NCBI GenBank assembly: GCA_017412115.1 | Contig: JAFPYR010000083.1 | Coordinates: 17,376 to 81,375 of the forward strand | From: Bacteroidales bacterium | GTDB taxonomy: Bacteria; Bacteroidota; Bacteroidia; Bacteroidales; UBA3824 | DNA length: 64,000 nucleotides | Direction: 5' to 3' | In this document: piece by piece, positions 9,305 to 18,398 of the stretch | How positions within the stretch are numbered: the first letter of the stretch is position 1 | Layout: each line of letters opens with the position of its first letter | Notes under the pieces: model-generated | What the model was told of the DNA's origin: nothing | Database searches by the model: none | Seen by the model: only the letters and a program-made list of their open reading frames with translations | Program-made: the position numbers and the translations under genes

Positions 9305-10396
9305 TTATTCCTCAGGTTCTCTTTCTTGTTCAGGGTCTTCTACTTTTTCTTCGTCAGAGAGGTCTGCCGAAAAATTATCTCCTTTCATTTGAGCCCTTAC
9401 TTTGTCTTCGATTTCTTTTGAAAGTTCAGTATTTTCTTTGAGAAGTTGAAGCACGGCATCACGTCCCTGACCGATTTTGCTGTCGCCGTAGCTGAACCAT
9501 GAACCGCTCTTTTTAACGATTCCCATTTCAACAGCGGTGTCTACGAGTTCGCCCGTAAACGAAATACCCGTACCGAACATCAAATCGAATTCAGCTTTCT
9601 TGAACGGAGGCGCAACTTTGTTTTTAACAACTTTCACTTTGATTCTGCCGCCGATAACGTCCTCTCCGTCTTTGATTTGACCTATTCTGCGGACATCAAG
9701 TCTGAGAGAAGAATAGAATTTCAAAGCGTTACCGCCTGTTGTTGTTTCGGGATTGCCGAAAAGTACACCGATTTTGTCCCTCAACTGATTGATGAAAATT
9801 ACGCAAGTATTTGTTTTAGAGATGTTTGCTGTAAGTTTTCTTAATGCTTGCGACATCAATCTTGCTTGAAGACCCATTTTAGAATCGCCCATTTCACCTT
9901 CGATTTCTGCTCTCGGGGTAAGTGCTGCAACGGAGTCAATAACGATAATGTCAAGTGCACCGGAGCGGATTAACGAGTCGGCAATTTCCAAGGCTTGTTC
10001 GCCGCAGTCGGGTTGTGAAATCAAAAGTTGTGAAACATCAACACCGAGATTTTCTGCGTAAGTGCGGTCAAAAGCGTGTTCGGCGTCGATTATTGCTGCA
10101 ATTCCGCCGAGTTTCTGAGCCTCAGCAATAGCATGGATTGCAAGTGTTGTTTTACCTGAAGATTCCGGACCGAAAATTTCAATCACACGACCTCTCGGAT
10201 AGCCTCCGATACCGATTGCAAAGTCCAATCCTAACGAGCCTGTCGGAATGCAGGGAATATCCTCGGTTACTTTGTCGCCGAGTTTCATAATCGTTCCCTT
10301 TCCGTAGTCTTTATCTATTTTGTCGAGCGCAAGTTGCAATGCTTTAAGACGTTCTGCTTTAGCATCAACAGGCGCGGCTGTTTCTTTTTTCGCCAT
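9305..10396 (-). CDS. recA: Recombinase RecA
   Basis: DNA-dependent ATPase that forms the strand-exchange filament and triggers LexA cleavage. The P-loop GPESSGKTT is at residues 76-84, preceded by [10 protein letters not shown]; the L2-type segment [27 protein letters not shown] is present (quoted here in part as [10 protein letters not shown] and TTGGNALKF), and the C-terminal tail is acidic. The start chosen is the ATG at 10394-10396 (MAKKET). A longer frame back to 10462 would begin inside the promoter -33 box, so it is rejected. The start is preceded by an A/G-rich AAAAAGAAAA. Udk follows 29 nt downstream. Confidence 0.97.
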   Translation of the reverse strand: MAKKETAAPVDAKAERLKALQLALDKIDKDYGKGTIMKLGDKVTEDIPCIPTGSLGLDFAIGIGGYPRGRVIEIFGPESSGKTTLAIHAIAEAQKLGGIAAIIDAEHAFDRTYAENLGVDVSQLLISQPDCGEQALEIADSLIRSGALDIIVIDSVAALTPRAEIEGEMGDSKMGLQARLMSQALRKLTANISKTNTCVIFINQLRDKIGVLFGNPETTTGGNALKFYSSLRLDVRRIGQIKDGEDVIGGRIKVKVVKNKVAPPFKKAEFDLMFGTGISFTGELVDTAVEMGIVKKSGSWFSYGDSKIGQGRDAVLQLLKENTELSKEIEDKVRAQMKGDNFSADLSDEEKVEDPEQEREPEE

Positions 10397-10431
10397 TTTT
10401 CTTTTTTTTATGTGGTTTAAAATTATTCGTG

Positions 10432-10463
10432 CAAACGTAATAAATAATTTACGAAGTTGCAAA
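10432..10463 (-). promoter_or_regulatory. recA promoter, Bacteroides type
   Basis: On the minus strand: TTTG (10460-10463), 20 nt, TACGTTTG (10432-10439), an exact match to the Bacteroidota housekeeping consensus. The expected start point is about 30 nt upstream of the recA ATG. No LexA-like palindrome was recognised around it. Confidence 0.75.
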
Positions 10464-10468
10464 TTTTT

Positions 10469-11650
10469 TTAGAATTCCGTTTCTGCTTTTTTCAAGAAAT
10501 CACGGCATGAATCTTTGTGAACCAAAAGTCCTGTTGTTTTGGCTTTAACAAAATTGACGGAAACATAAAAAAATCCGTCAAGATTATTTGTTCTGCCCCA
10601 AGAGTTTTTCACTTTATAATATTTGTTGCCGTTTTGATCGGTTGCCGTGCCGATGATTTGCATTCCGTGGTCATCGGTTGTGTTACGGTTTTCAAAATCT
10701 ATTTGACGGCTTTCCTGCGTTACGCTTATTTCCAAACCCGGTTTTGTAAGGCGTTTGGCTTTTTCGGCTTGTTTTTCAACGGGAAGGGCTTTAAAATCTT
10801 CAATTTGTTTTTTTGACATATTGTCAGTCTCAATTCCGGGCAGCAAAGCGTATCCGCGTCTGTAATCAAAACCGTCTTCCGAGATGTCGCTTGCCCACAA
10901 AACCGTGTGTCCTAACGCCAAAGAATTGTCAATTATTGTTATCAAATCATCGACTTTAACATTCAGAAACAACGACCAACGCCAATTGTCAGGCAGCTCT
11001 AAGGCAATGTATTTGTAAAAATCGTGATGAGAAAACGATGTTACTTGGATATAATCCTCATATTTCAATTTGCAATAATCCTCGGCGAAACTTTTCGGAG
11101 TGTATGTTTTGCCTTGATATTCAAATGTTTGAGGAATAGTGTCAAAAAAATCGTCCAAAAAGGAATTATATTCGTTTATCCAGTTTTGCGATACGAATTC
11201 TCTATCGGGCGAGGCGATAGAATCAATGTAATTTTTCAATTTTTTTTCCAAATCGGAGTGGTCGATGTTAGAAGCCCCCGATTTAGTATTGGGATAATTA
11301 TCTTCGGGCATCAAACCGTAATTTTTCATTATCGCGAAATTGTCCACAAAATAACTGCCTTCGCTAAATGTCATATTGCCATGAAGCATGACATATTTTT
11401 TGGCACGGTCAAGATAATTGTATCTGACAACGAACATTTCCGATAAATTCGGCGGATTTTTAACACCGTTTTTTATCATTTCGGATTCTATAAACGACAT
11501 TGACGAAAAACACCAACACGTTCCTGAATAGCCTTGGTCCTGAACATTTGGACATTCTAAAACATTTTTGTCGGTAAAAATGAATTTGTTTTGAGCGTAA
11601 CTTGTTATCAAACAAGAGCTTAGAAGTAATGTTGAAATTATTTTTTTCAT
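10469..11650 (-). CDS. Secreted C1B-type cysteine peptidase (aminopeptidase C/bleomycin hydrolase-like)
   Basis: 393-residue papain-fold peptidase with a signal peptide (cleavage near SYAQ, residue 20). The catalytic set is complete: Gln39 (VQDQGYSGTCWCFS), Cys45 in GTCWCFS, His328 in DDHGMQI and Asn349 in VKNSWG. The large insert between Cys and His, and the DHGM motif, match the bleomycin hydrolase/PepC (C1B) branch rather than simple papain. The signal peptide puts it in the periplasm or outside, unlike the classical cytosolic PepC, so its role may be peptide degradation for nutrition. The gap to recA downstream is 72 nt and carries a separate promoter. Confidence 0.88.
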   Translation of the reverse strand: MKKIISTLLLSSCLITSYAQNKFIFTDKNVLECPNVQDQGYSGTCWCFSSMSFIESEMIKNGVKNPPNLSEMFVVRYNYLDRAKKYVMLHGNMTFSEGSYFVDNFAIMKNYGLMPEDNYPNTKSGASNIDHSDLEKKLKNYIDSIASPDREFVSQNWINEYNSFLDDFFDTIPQTFEYQGKTYTPKSFAEDYCKLKYEDYIQVTSFSHHDFYKYIALELPDNWRWSLFLNVKVDDLITIIDNSLALGHTVLWASDISEDGFDYRRGYALLPGIETDNMSKKQIEDFKALPVEKQAEKAKRLTKPGLEISVTQESRQIDFENRNTTDDHGMQIIGTATDQNGNKYYKVKNSWGRTNNLDGFFYVSVNFVKAKTTGLLVHKDSCRDFLKKAETEF

Positions 11651-11677
11651 GATTCTTATTTCTTAATTTTAATTTTA

Positions 11678-11685
11678 CAAAGTTA
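11678..11685 (-). promoter_or_regulatory. Possible -7 box for the C1 peptidase gene
   Basis: TAACTTTG on the minus strand, 27 nt before the ATG. No good -33 TTTG is seen at the right distance. It is divergent from the grpE promoter. Confidence 0.4.
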
Positions 11686-11733
11686 AACATTTATTTTTAA
11701 TTAAAATACTGACAATTTGGCAGTAAAAATATA

Positions 11734-11763
11734 TTGGCAACATATTTGATTTATTTAACTTTG
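11734..11763 (+). promoter_or_regulatory. grpE-dnaJ promoter
   Basis: TTGG at 11734-11737 and TAACTTTG at 11756-11763, 18-19 nt apart, 22 nt before the grpE ATG. No CIRCE-type inverted repeat was recognised near it. Confidence 0.65.
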
Positions 11764-11785
11764 CAATCAAAAAAATAGGAACAAG

Positions 11786-12490
11786 ATGTCAAAAAGAAAC
11801 AGAAGAAAACACTTTGATAATAAGAAAGTTAATAAACAAAATATTACGATGGAACAAAAAACCGCTAATTCTGAGGCTCAGGAAACTGATTCTCAGACTG
11901 AAAATTTGTCAGAAAATGACGTACAAAATGTCAGCGCTGACACACAAACTGACAGTCAGACACGATCTTCTGACAATGTGTCGGAAGAAAAATCTGACAA
12001 TATGACAGAAGAAAGCACTTCAGAAGGAGAAAATTCTGCTCCTAAAGAAGAAAATTTTGAAGAAAAATACAATGAACTCAACGACAGATATTTGCGTCTG
12101 ATGGCAGAGTTTGACAATTACCGCAAACGTACTCTTAAAGAGAAAATGGAGCTTACCAAAAACGGCGGCGAGGATGTTTTGAAAGGCATTTTACCCGTTG
12201 TTGATAATATGGAAAGAGCCATGAAATCTATGGAAACGGCTACGGATACCGAAGCGGTGAAGGAAGGTATTAATTTGATTTACAAGAAATTCCAGGAATT
12301 TTTGACCGGCAAGGGTTTGAAAGAAATTGAGGCTCAAGGCTTGGACCTTGATACCGACAAACACGAAGCCGTTACCAAATTTCCTGCTCCGAGCGAGGAT
12401 TTAAAAGGTAAAATCATTGACGTAATCGAAAAAGGCTATACCCTTAACGACAAGGTTATCCGTTACGCTAAAGTTGTTATAGGAGAGTAA
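11786..12490 (+). CDS. grpE: Nucleotide exchange factor GrpE
   Basis: Releases ADP from DnaK and works with DnaJ. Residues 1-90 are a low-complexity acidic Ser/Thr/Asp/Glu/Gln-rich tail. The GrpE core follows: a long coiled coil (NDRYLRLMAEFDNYRKRT, KEKMELTKNGGEDVLKGILPV split across it) and the beta domain ending YTLNDKVIRYAKVVIGE. An alternative ATG at 11849 would remove 21 basic residues; the upstream ATG is kept because it fits the promoter spacing. The tail DNA has repeated CTGACA words. dnaJ starts 6 nt later. Confidence 0.93.
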   Translation: MSKRNRRKHFDNKKVNKQNITMEQKTANSEAQETDSQTENLSENDVQNVSADTQTDSQTRSSDNVSEEKSDNMTEESTSEGENSAPKEENFEEKYNELNDRYLRLMAEFDNYRKRTLKEKMELTKNGGEDVLKGILPVVDNMERAMKSMETATDTEAVKEGINLIYKKFQEFLTGKGLKEIEAQGLDLDTDKHEAVTKFPAPSEDLKGKIIDVIEKGYTLNDKVIRYAKVVIGE

Positions 12491-12496
12491 TTTATC

Positions 12497-13657
12497 ATGG
12501 CAGAAAAGAGAGATTATTACGAGGTACTCGGTGTTGAAAAAGGTGCTTCAAAAGACGATATTAAAAAAGCTTACCGTAAATTGGCTATGAAATATCACCC
12601 TGACAGAAATCCGGGTGATAAAGAGGCTGAAGAAAAATTTAAGGAAGCTGCCGAGGCATACGAAGTTTTGAGCGACGATCAAAAACGTGCGCGTTATGAC
12701 CAATTCGGACACGCCGGAATGCAAGGTGGCGGTGCGGGCGGTTTTAATATGGACATTGAAGATATTTTCTCGAACTTCGGAGATATTTTCGGCGGTTTCG
12801 GTTTCGGCGGATTTTCTGGTTCGCGCGGCGGTTCAAGACAGAGAGTCAATAAGGGTTCTAATTTGAGAATCAAAGTAAAACTCACCTTGAAAGAGATAGC
12901 CGAAGGTGCAGAGAAAAAACTGAAAGTAAAAAAATATTGTTCTTGTCAGGCTTGTAGCGGTACGGGTGCGCAAGGCGGCAAAGGCGGTACTGAAACTTGT
13001 CCTACTTGTCACGGCACAGGTGTTATAACTCAGGTTAGAAACACGATGTTAGGTCAAATGCGCAGCACTTCACCGTGTCCTAACTGCGGCGGAACGGGAA
13101 CTGTTATCAAAAACAAATGTACTTCATGCGCCGGTACGGGTATCGTTCAAGGCGAGGAAGTTATCACGATTAATATTCCTGCCGGTGTAACAGACGGTAT
13201 GTCAATGACGGTTTCAGGCAAAGGTAACGCAGCAAGAAACGGCGGTGTTAATGGCGATTTGATTGTTGTTTTTGAAGAAGAACCGGATCCGCTCTTGACA
13301 AGGGAAGATAATAATTTGATTTATAAACTTAACATCAGTGTTCCTGATGCAATTTTGGGTACAACGGCTGAAATTCCGACAATTTCAGGAAAAGTTAAAT
13401 TCAAAGTTGAAGCAGGTACTCAGCCGGGCAGCATTTTGAGGCTGAAAGGCAAAGGTTTACCGACTTACGGTGAATACGGTCGTGGTGATTTGTTAGTTTT
13501 GGTAAATGTTTGGATTCCTAATTCTAAAAATCTTTCACGCTCAGAAGTTAAGTGTATTGAAGACCTTCAGAAATCTGAAAATTTCGGAGCAAAAACCTCT
13601 GATACATCATCAAAAAGTTCAGGTTCGATTTTCGATAGATTGTTCGGAAAGGATTAA
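12497..13657 (+). CDS. dnaJ: Chaperone DnaJ
   Basis: Co-chaperone that stimulates DnaK ATPase and delivers substrates. Full type I layout: J domain with HPD at 34-36, a Gly/Phe-rich stretch (about 75-115), a zinc-binding region with four CxxCxGxG repeats ([32 protein letters not shown]) and the C-terminal substrate-binding domains. 386 residues, normal length. It is co-transcribed with grpE; a terminator follows 10 nt after the stop. dnaK is not in this window. Confidence 0.97.
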   Translation: MAEKRDYYEVLGVEKGASKDDIKKAYRKLAMKYHPDRNPGDKEAEEKFKEAAEAYEVLSDDQKRARYDQFGHAGMQGGGAGGFNMDIEDIFSNFGDIFGGFGFGGFSGSRGGSRQRVNKGSNLRIKVKLTLKEIAEGAEKKLKVKKYCSCQACSGTGAQGGKGGTETCPTCHGTGVITQVRNTMLGQMRSTSPCPNCGGTGTVIKNKCTSCAGTGIVQGEEVITINIPAGVTDGMSMTVSGKGNAARNGGVNGDLIVVFEEEPDPLLTREDNNLIYKLNISVPDAILGTTAEIPTISGKVKFKVEAGTQPGSILRLKGKGLPTYGEYGRGDLLVLVNVWIPNSKNLSRSEVKCIEDLQKSENFGAKTSDTSSKSSGSIFDRLFGKD

Positions 13658-13667
13658 TAAAAAAAAG

Positions 13668-13686
13668 GAACTGCCGAAAGCAGTTC
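13668..13686. terminator. Bidirectional terminator between dnaJ and dprA
   Basis: GAACTGC (13668-13674), 5-nt loop, GCAGTTC (13680-13686), with an A run before and a T run after, so it can stop both the dnaJ (+) and dprA (-) transcripts. Confidence 0.85.
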
Positions 13687-13700
13687 TTTTTTTTGTATTA

Positions 13701-14816
13701 TTATCTTGCTTCAAATTTTTTACCCGGATACGAATTTATCAAATCCTTAAATTCCATTGTTAAAAGTATTGACGCTAATTCGGGTTGGGGAATTTCTGTT
13801 AGAGCCGATAAAACATCAATATGTGTCTGACCTTTTGAGCGTAAAACGTCTATGATTTTTATCTCTTTCGGTGTTAATGTTTCAAGTGCTAAAGAGGTCT
13901 GTTCGGGTGTGTTTTTTTTGCTTTTTGTCCATCCCATAAGACGTTGTAAATCTTCCGCTGAGGTTATTAAAGAGGCTTTTCCAGTGCTGATTAAATTGTT
14001 GCAACCGGCATACAAACTATCGGAAGCTCTTCCCGGAAACGCAAAAACATCTCTTTTATAATCAATTGCATCTTCTACCGTGATGAGTGCTCCGCCTTTT
14101 ATTTTGCTTTGAGCTACGATTAACGCATCGCAAAGCCCGGCTATGATGCGGTTTCGGGACGGAAAATTAGATTTGCTGACGGGTTCGCCGTAATAGTATT
14201 CCGTCATTAACATTCCTTGATTGTGGATTATGTCGCTTGCTAATTTTCGGTTTGTGGAGGGATAAATCATGTGGAGACCGTGTCCTAAAACGGCTGCTGT
14301 CGGTATTTGAAATTTTAATGCCGCTTGATGCGCAAAACTATCCGCTCCGGCTGCTAATCCGCTGATTATTATTGCGTTAATGTCATTTTCTTTTAAATCC
14401 TTGACTAACGAAAAGATATTGTTTTTGCAATCGGCATCAGCATCTCTTGTCCCGACAATGCCTACGGTACGGCTAAAGTCGAAGTTGATGTTTCCGAGCG
14501 AGAAAAACATTGCCGGAGAATCAGAACATTGTGCCAATTTTCTCGGATAATTGTTTTCTTTGTAATATGTAACGTTAATTTTATGCGTTAAACAAGTATC
14601 AATCTGATTTTTAGCCATATCCAAAACTTTTCCGTTTATAATACGGTTTTTAATTTCTTCGGATATAACTTTTTTTTCGACAAATTCATTTAAATTCTCG
14701 AAAAAATATTTTTCAGATTGAGCATTTGCCATAATTTTTTTTACACCGGCACTGCCTACACCGGGAATCATGTTGAGCGCAACAACGTACAAAGCGTCCT
14801 GACTTTTCAGATCCAT
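13701..14816 (-). CDS. dprA: DNA processing protein DprA
   Basis: Binds incoming single-stranded DNA and loads RecA during natural transformation; widespread also in bacteria not known to be competent. 371 residues: N-terminal helical region (DALYVVALNMIPGVGSAGVK), Rossmann-like core with VGTRDAD, IISGLAAGADSFAHQAAL, VLGHGLHMIYPSTNRKLA and PSRNRIIAGL, and a C-terminal winged-helix region. All core DprA motifs are present. The ATG is 4 nt from the stop of the LptF/G gene, so the two are probably co-transcribed. Confidence 0.95.
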   Translation of the reverse strand: MDLKSQDALYVVALNMIPGVGSAGVKKIMANAQSEKYFFENLNEFVEKKVISEEIKNRIINGKVLDMAKNQIDTCLTHKINVTYYKENNYPRKLAQCSDSPAMFFSLGNINFDFSRTVGIVGTRDADADCKNNIFSLVKDLKENDINAIIISGLAAGADSFAHQAALKFQIPTAAVLGHGLHMIYPSTNRKLASDIIHNQGMLMTEYYYGEPVSKSNFPSRNRIIAGLCDALIVAQSKIKGGALITVEDAIDYKRDVFAFPGRASDSLYAGCNNLISTGKASLITSAEDLQRLMGWTKSKKNTPEQTSLALETLTPKEIKIIDVLRSKGQTHIDVLSALTEIPQPELASILLTMEFKDLINSYPGKKFEAR

Positions 14817-14819
14817 TTT

Positions 14820-15899
14820 TTATTTCGGGGCTTTAAAGTACAACACTATTCCGATTATTGTATAAATTATGTTCGGTATCCAAACCGCTAAAAGCGGGGG
14901 CAATGAACTTCCGATTGCAAACTGTGTAAAAATCTGCATGAACAGTATGTAACTGAAACTCAGTCCTAAACCGACTCCAAGATTAATACCCATTCCGCCT
15001 CTGACTTTTTTGCAAGAAAGTGTTACGCCGATTAGCGTTAAAATAAAACACGCAAAAGGATACGAAATTCTACGGTAACTTTCCACTTCAAAAACTTCGA
15101 TGTTTTCGCTTCCGCGTCTTCTTTGTTCGTCGATATATTCGTGAAGTTCGTCCGAATTTAGGGTTTCAATCTGACTTAAACGCTGATTGAAATCGGTCGG
15201 TAAAATTGCCAAAACCGTATCCATACTTTTGCCCGTTACGACGGAATCTCCGTTTTCGGTAATGTAGCGGATATAATAATTCTGAATTTTCCATTTTTGA
15301 AGTGTGGAATCCCAAATTATATTGTCGCTCATGAGCTTTTCTTTCATCTCCTTGCCGTTGAATTTTTCCCAGCTGAAACGGTAGCCGATGTTGGAGGCGG
15401 CATTATAAGACTGCAAATAAAGTCGCGTAGAATCGTTCACTTGTCTGTGAATATTTCTTGCGTTATTAACGTAAGCTCTTTTGATATAAGTGTTTTCAAA
15501 ATTCAGACGTATGGCAGTTGCCGGAGGAATAACGTACGCACTAAGCACATACGAGAGCAACGCCAAAACAAAAGCTGATTCAAAATAAGGTACTAATAAT
15601 CGTCGAAAACTTATTCCGGCACTTAAAATGGCTATGATTTCGGAGTTGTTGGCAAGTTTCGAGGTAAAAAATATCACCGAAATGAATATGAACAAAAACA
15701 TGAACATATTAGCATAATAAGGCGCAAAGTTTACGTAATAATCGAAAACTATCGCCTCAAAAGGTGCTTTTTTCTCCATAAAATCATCGAGTTTTTCCTG
15801 AATGTCAAAAACGATGATTATCGAAATCAGAAGCAACAACGAATAAAAAAACGTTCCTAAAAATTTTTTTATTAAATATCTGTCTAATATCGTAAACAT
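14820..15899 (-). CDS. LptF/LptG-family LPS export permease
   Basis: Inner-membrane permease of the lipopolysaccharide transport ABC system (YjgP/YjgQ family). 359 residues: transmembrane helices near residues 15-35, 60-80 and 100-125, a periplasmic beta-jellyroll region (about 130-270), then three C-terminal helices (about 275-355). The N-terminus LDRYLIKKFLGTFF is typical. Which of LptF or LptG it is cannot be told by eye. It sits between tgt upstream and dprA downstream, about 90 nt from tgt with a small tandem repeat between them. Confidence 0.88.
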   Translation of the reverse strand: MFTILDRYLIKKFLGTFFYSLLLLISIIIVFDIQEKLDDFMEKKAPFEAIVFDYYVNFAPYYANMFMFLFIFISVIFFTSKLANNSEIIAILSAGISFRRLLVPYFESAFVLALLSYVLSAYVIPPATAIRLNFENTYIKRAYVNNARNIHRQVNDSTRLYLQSYNAASNIGYRFSWEKFNGKEMKEKLMSDNIIWDSTLQKWKIQNYYIRYITENGDSVVTGKSMDTVLAILPTDFNQRLSQIETLNSDELHEYIDEQRRRGSENIEVFEVESYRRISYPFACFILTLIGVTLSCKKVRGGMGINLGVGLGLSFSYILFMQIFTQFAIGSSLPPLLAVWIPNIIYTIIGIVLYFKAPK

Positions 15900-15932
15900 T
15901 TTTAATGCTTAAATTTTTTTTTTTATCATTAT

Positions 15933-15986
15933 GCATTATGAATTGTGCATTATGAATTGTGCATTATGAATTGTGCATTATGAATT
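15933..15986. repeat. 14-bp tandem repeat, 3.9 copies
   Basis: The unit GCATTATGAATTGT is repeated perfectly from 15933 to 15974 (three copies) and 12 bases of a fourth follow, ending 2 nt before the tgt stop. It fills the tgt-lptF/G gap. Confidence 0.9.
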
Positions 15987-15988
15987 CC

Positions 15989-17119
15989 TCATAACCGTTC
16001 CATCATTTTTTTAGCGGCGTTGTCTTTCCAATCAGCGAAAGAGCCGTCAAGTATTCTTTGGCGTATTTCTTTGACAAGTGCGAGGTAGAATGCAAGGTTG
16101 TGAATACTTGCAATTTGCGATGCTAATCTTTCACCGGCTATTGTCAAATGTCTTAAATATGCTTTTGAATAATATTTATCGACGTATGATGTGCCATCGG
16201 GGTCGAGCTCTGAGAAATCGTTTTTCCACTTTTCGTTTTTGATGTTGATAGTTCCGTTTTTGGTGAAAAGCATTCCGTTGCGACCGTTTCTTGTCGGCAT
16301 TACGCAGTCAAACATATCAACACCTCTTGCAACGCCTTCAATAATGTTAGCCGGTGTGCCGACACCCATTAAATAACGCGGTTTGTCTTTCGGTAAAATA
16401 TTATTGACAACTTCAATCATTTCGTACATTTTATCAACGGGTTCGCCGACCGAAAGTCCGCCGATAGCGTTTGCCTCCATACCTTGCGAGGCGATAAACT
16501 CCGCTGACTTTTCTCTCAAATCTTTGTACACAGAGCCTTGAACGATAGGTAGATACGCTTGCGAATAGCCGTAAAGCGGTTCTGTTTCTTTATAATGTTT
16601 TACACCGCGTTCAAGCCAAGAGTGAGTTATGTTTAAAGATTTTTTGGCATAATCGTATGTGCAAGGGTATGGTGTGCACTCGTCTAAGGCCATCATAAAA
16701 TCGCTGCCGATAATTCTTTCGGTATCAACGACGTTTTCCGGCGTAAAAATATGTTTTGAACCGTCAATATGAGAGCGGAAAGTAACACCTTCTTTTGTGA
16801 TTTTACGGTTTTCGGCAAGTGAAAAAACTTGAAATCCGCCGCTGTCTGTCAGAATTGAGCGATTCCAGTTGATGAATTTGTGCAAACCGCCTGCGTTTCT
16901 GATTATTTCCATGCCGGGGCGCAGATAAAGGTGATAAGTGTTTCCCAAAATGATTTTAGCGTCGATGTCATCGGAAAGTTCCCTTTGATGAACACCTTTA
17001 ACGCTTCCAACCGTGCCTACGGGCATGAAAATTGGGGTTTGAATTTCGCCGTGTGCCGTTGTTATAACGCCTGCACGTGCAGAGGTCCGTGTATCTGAAT
17101 GTGTAATTTCAAAATTCAT
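15989..17119 (-). CDS. tgt: tRNA-guanine transglycosylase (queuine tRNA-ribosyltransferase)
   Basis: Exchanges G34 of GUN-anticodon tRNAs for preQ1 on the way to queuosine. Motifs: TPIFMPVGTVGSVKGVH near residue 30, ILTDSGGFQVFSL (catalytic Asp region), ALDECTPYP and GGLSVGEP, and a DCVMPTRNGRNG segment (the second Asp). A run of zinc-ligand Cys residues near the C-terminus, usual in this family, is not obvious, as in some Bacteroidota enzymes. The start is the ATG at 17117-17119 (MNFEITH); longer in-frame extension runs into the promoter -7 box. The LptF/G gene follows downstream. Confidence 0.93.
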   Translation of the reverse strand: MNFEITHSDTRTSARAGVITTAHGEIQTPIFMPVGTVGSVKGVHQRELSDDIDAKIILGNTYHLYLRPGMEIIRNAGGLHKFINWNRSILTDSGGFQVFSLAENRKITKEGVTFRSHIDGSKHIFTPENVVDTERIIGSDFMMALDECTPYPCTYDYAKKSLNITHSWLERGVKHYKETEPLYGYSQAYLPIVQGSVYKDLREKSAEFIASQGMEANAIGGLSVGEPVDKMYEMIEVVNNILPKDKPRYLMGVGTPANIIEGVARGVDMFDCVMPTRNGRNGMLFTKNGTINIKNEKWKNDFSELDPDGTSYVDKYYSKAYLRHLTIAGERLASQIASIHNLAFYLALVKEIRQRILDGSFADWKDNAAKKMMERL

Positions 17120-17143
17120 GTCAAAATCTTTTTTATTAGGGTA

Positions 17144-17174
17144 CAAAGTTAGTTTTTTTGCAAGTAATATCCAA
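17144..17174 (-). promoter_or_regulatory. tgt promoter
   Basis: On the minus strand: TTGG (17171-17174, within TTTTTTGG), 19 nt, TAACTTTG (17144-17151), 24 nt before the ATG. This decides the tgt start. Confidence 0.75.
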
Positions 17175-17216
17175 AAAAGATGATTTTTTTATGTTAAAAT
17201 TTTTTAATAACAAAAA

Positions 17217-18398
17217 ATGATTTTAAATTTGCAGAATTATATGATGGAAATTTTTAACAGGTTTTTAGGAATTGTAACGGACTTTAGTTGCCGTGAATTT
17301 TGGTTTTTATGTGCGTTAGTCCTGTTTTGGCTGATACAAATGTGTTATTATTTGTTTGTATTTCTTAGGATTTGCGGCAAAAAAAAACCGGGAGAATATG
17401 TAGCAGCGATGCCCGTTTCGGTGATAATATGCGCTAAAAACGAGTCAGACAACCTTAAAGAAAGACTAAAATACGTTTTGGAGCAGGATTATCCCGATTT
17501 TGAGGTTATTGTAGTAAATGATCAGAGTACGGACGATACGGAACTCGTTTTGGACGAGTACAAACAACAATACAAAAATCTTTACGTAACGGAGATTTCT
17601 CATGATAGGAACTTCCGTCAAGGAAAAAAATTAGCATTGACTATCGGTATAAAAGCTGCTAAACACGAATGGTTACTTTTGACCGATGCTGATTGTATGC
17701 CTGTAAGCAAATATTGGATTCGTACTATGAGTCAATATTTTACGGACAAAAACGATTTCGTTTTGGGTTACGGCGGCTACGAACAGCAAAAAGGTTTTGT
17801 TAACAAAATAATCCGTTACGATGCCGGTTTTATTGCAATGCAATATTACACATTGGCGGAGGCAGGAATGCCGTACATGGGTGTAGGCAGAAATTTGGCT
17901 TACAGAAAATCGCTTTTTGAAAAAACACGTGGTTTTGCCTCTCATAGTCGTCTTATGTCGGGCGATGATGATATTTTTGTTAATGACAATGCTAAAAAGA
18001 AACGTGTCGGACTCTCTTATAATCCTGATTCGTTTACCTCATGTATTCCGAAAAACTCTTTTTCGGACTGGTGCAGTCAAAAGCAAAGACATTATACGGC
18101 ATCGGAAAGATATAAGTCATGGCATAAATTCGTTTTAGGGCTTGAACCGTTTTCAAGGTCGGCGTTTTATGTGCTGTGTATTGTTTTGTCGTTTTTTCCG
18201 CCGTTGTATATTGCAACTGCGGGACTTTTCCTTATAAGATACGGCGTTTTTATCTCCGTGATTGCGGGAATGACAAGAAAATTTAAAATCAAAAATATAA
18301 AAGCCGTTGCACTTTTGTTGGATTTTATTTTGCCTTATATTAATTTTGTGCAATATGTTTTGGGTAAAAAACGTAAAGAACGATTAAAATGGAAGTAA
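17217..18398 (+). CDS. Family 2 glycosyltransferase, membrane-bound
   Basis: 393 residues. An N-terminal transmembrane helix (about 28-52) is followed by a GT-A domain: VSVIICAKNESDNL, VIVVNDQSTDDT, LLLTDADCM (DxD), MSGDDDIFVN, and QKQRHYTASERYKSW (QxxRW-like). Two or three helices close the protein (about 310-385). This layout matches membrane GT2 enzymes that build polysaccharide or glycolipid; the acceptor is unknown. A TAAATTTG -7-like box at 17224-17231 lies inside the first codons, so translation may begin at the ATGATG at 17241 (Met9/Met10). The last 10 nt overlap the sigma-factor gene. Confidence 0.88.
   Translation: MILNLQNYMMEIFNRFLGIVTDFSCREFWFLCALVLFWLIQMCYYLFVFLRICGKKKPGEYVAAMPVSVIICAKNESDNLKERLKYVLEQDYPDFEVIVVNDQSTDDTELVLDEYKQQYKNLYVTEISHDRNFRQGKKLALTIGIKAAKHEWLLLTDADCMPVSKYWIRTMSQYFTDKNDFVLGYGGYEQQKGFVNKIIRYDAGFIAMQYYTLAEAGMPYMGVGRNLAYRKSLFEKTRGFASHSRLMSGDDDIFVNDNAKKKRVGLSYNPDSFTSCIPKNSFSDWCSQKQRHYTASERYKSWHKFVLGLEPFSRSAFYVLCIVLSFFPPLYIATAGLFLIRYGVFISVIAGMTRKFKIKNIKAVALLLDFILPYINFVQYVLGKKRKERLKWK

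Noticed and set aside
11024..11446. 140-codon open frame on the + strand
   Set aside because: It lies antisense within the C1 peptidase gene whose catalytic residues are complete.
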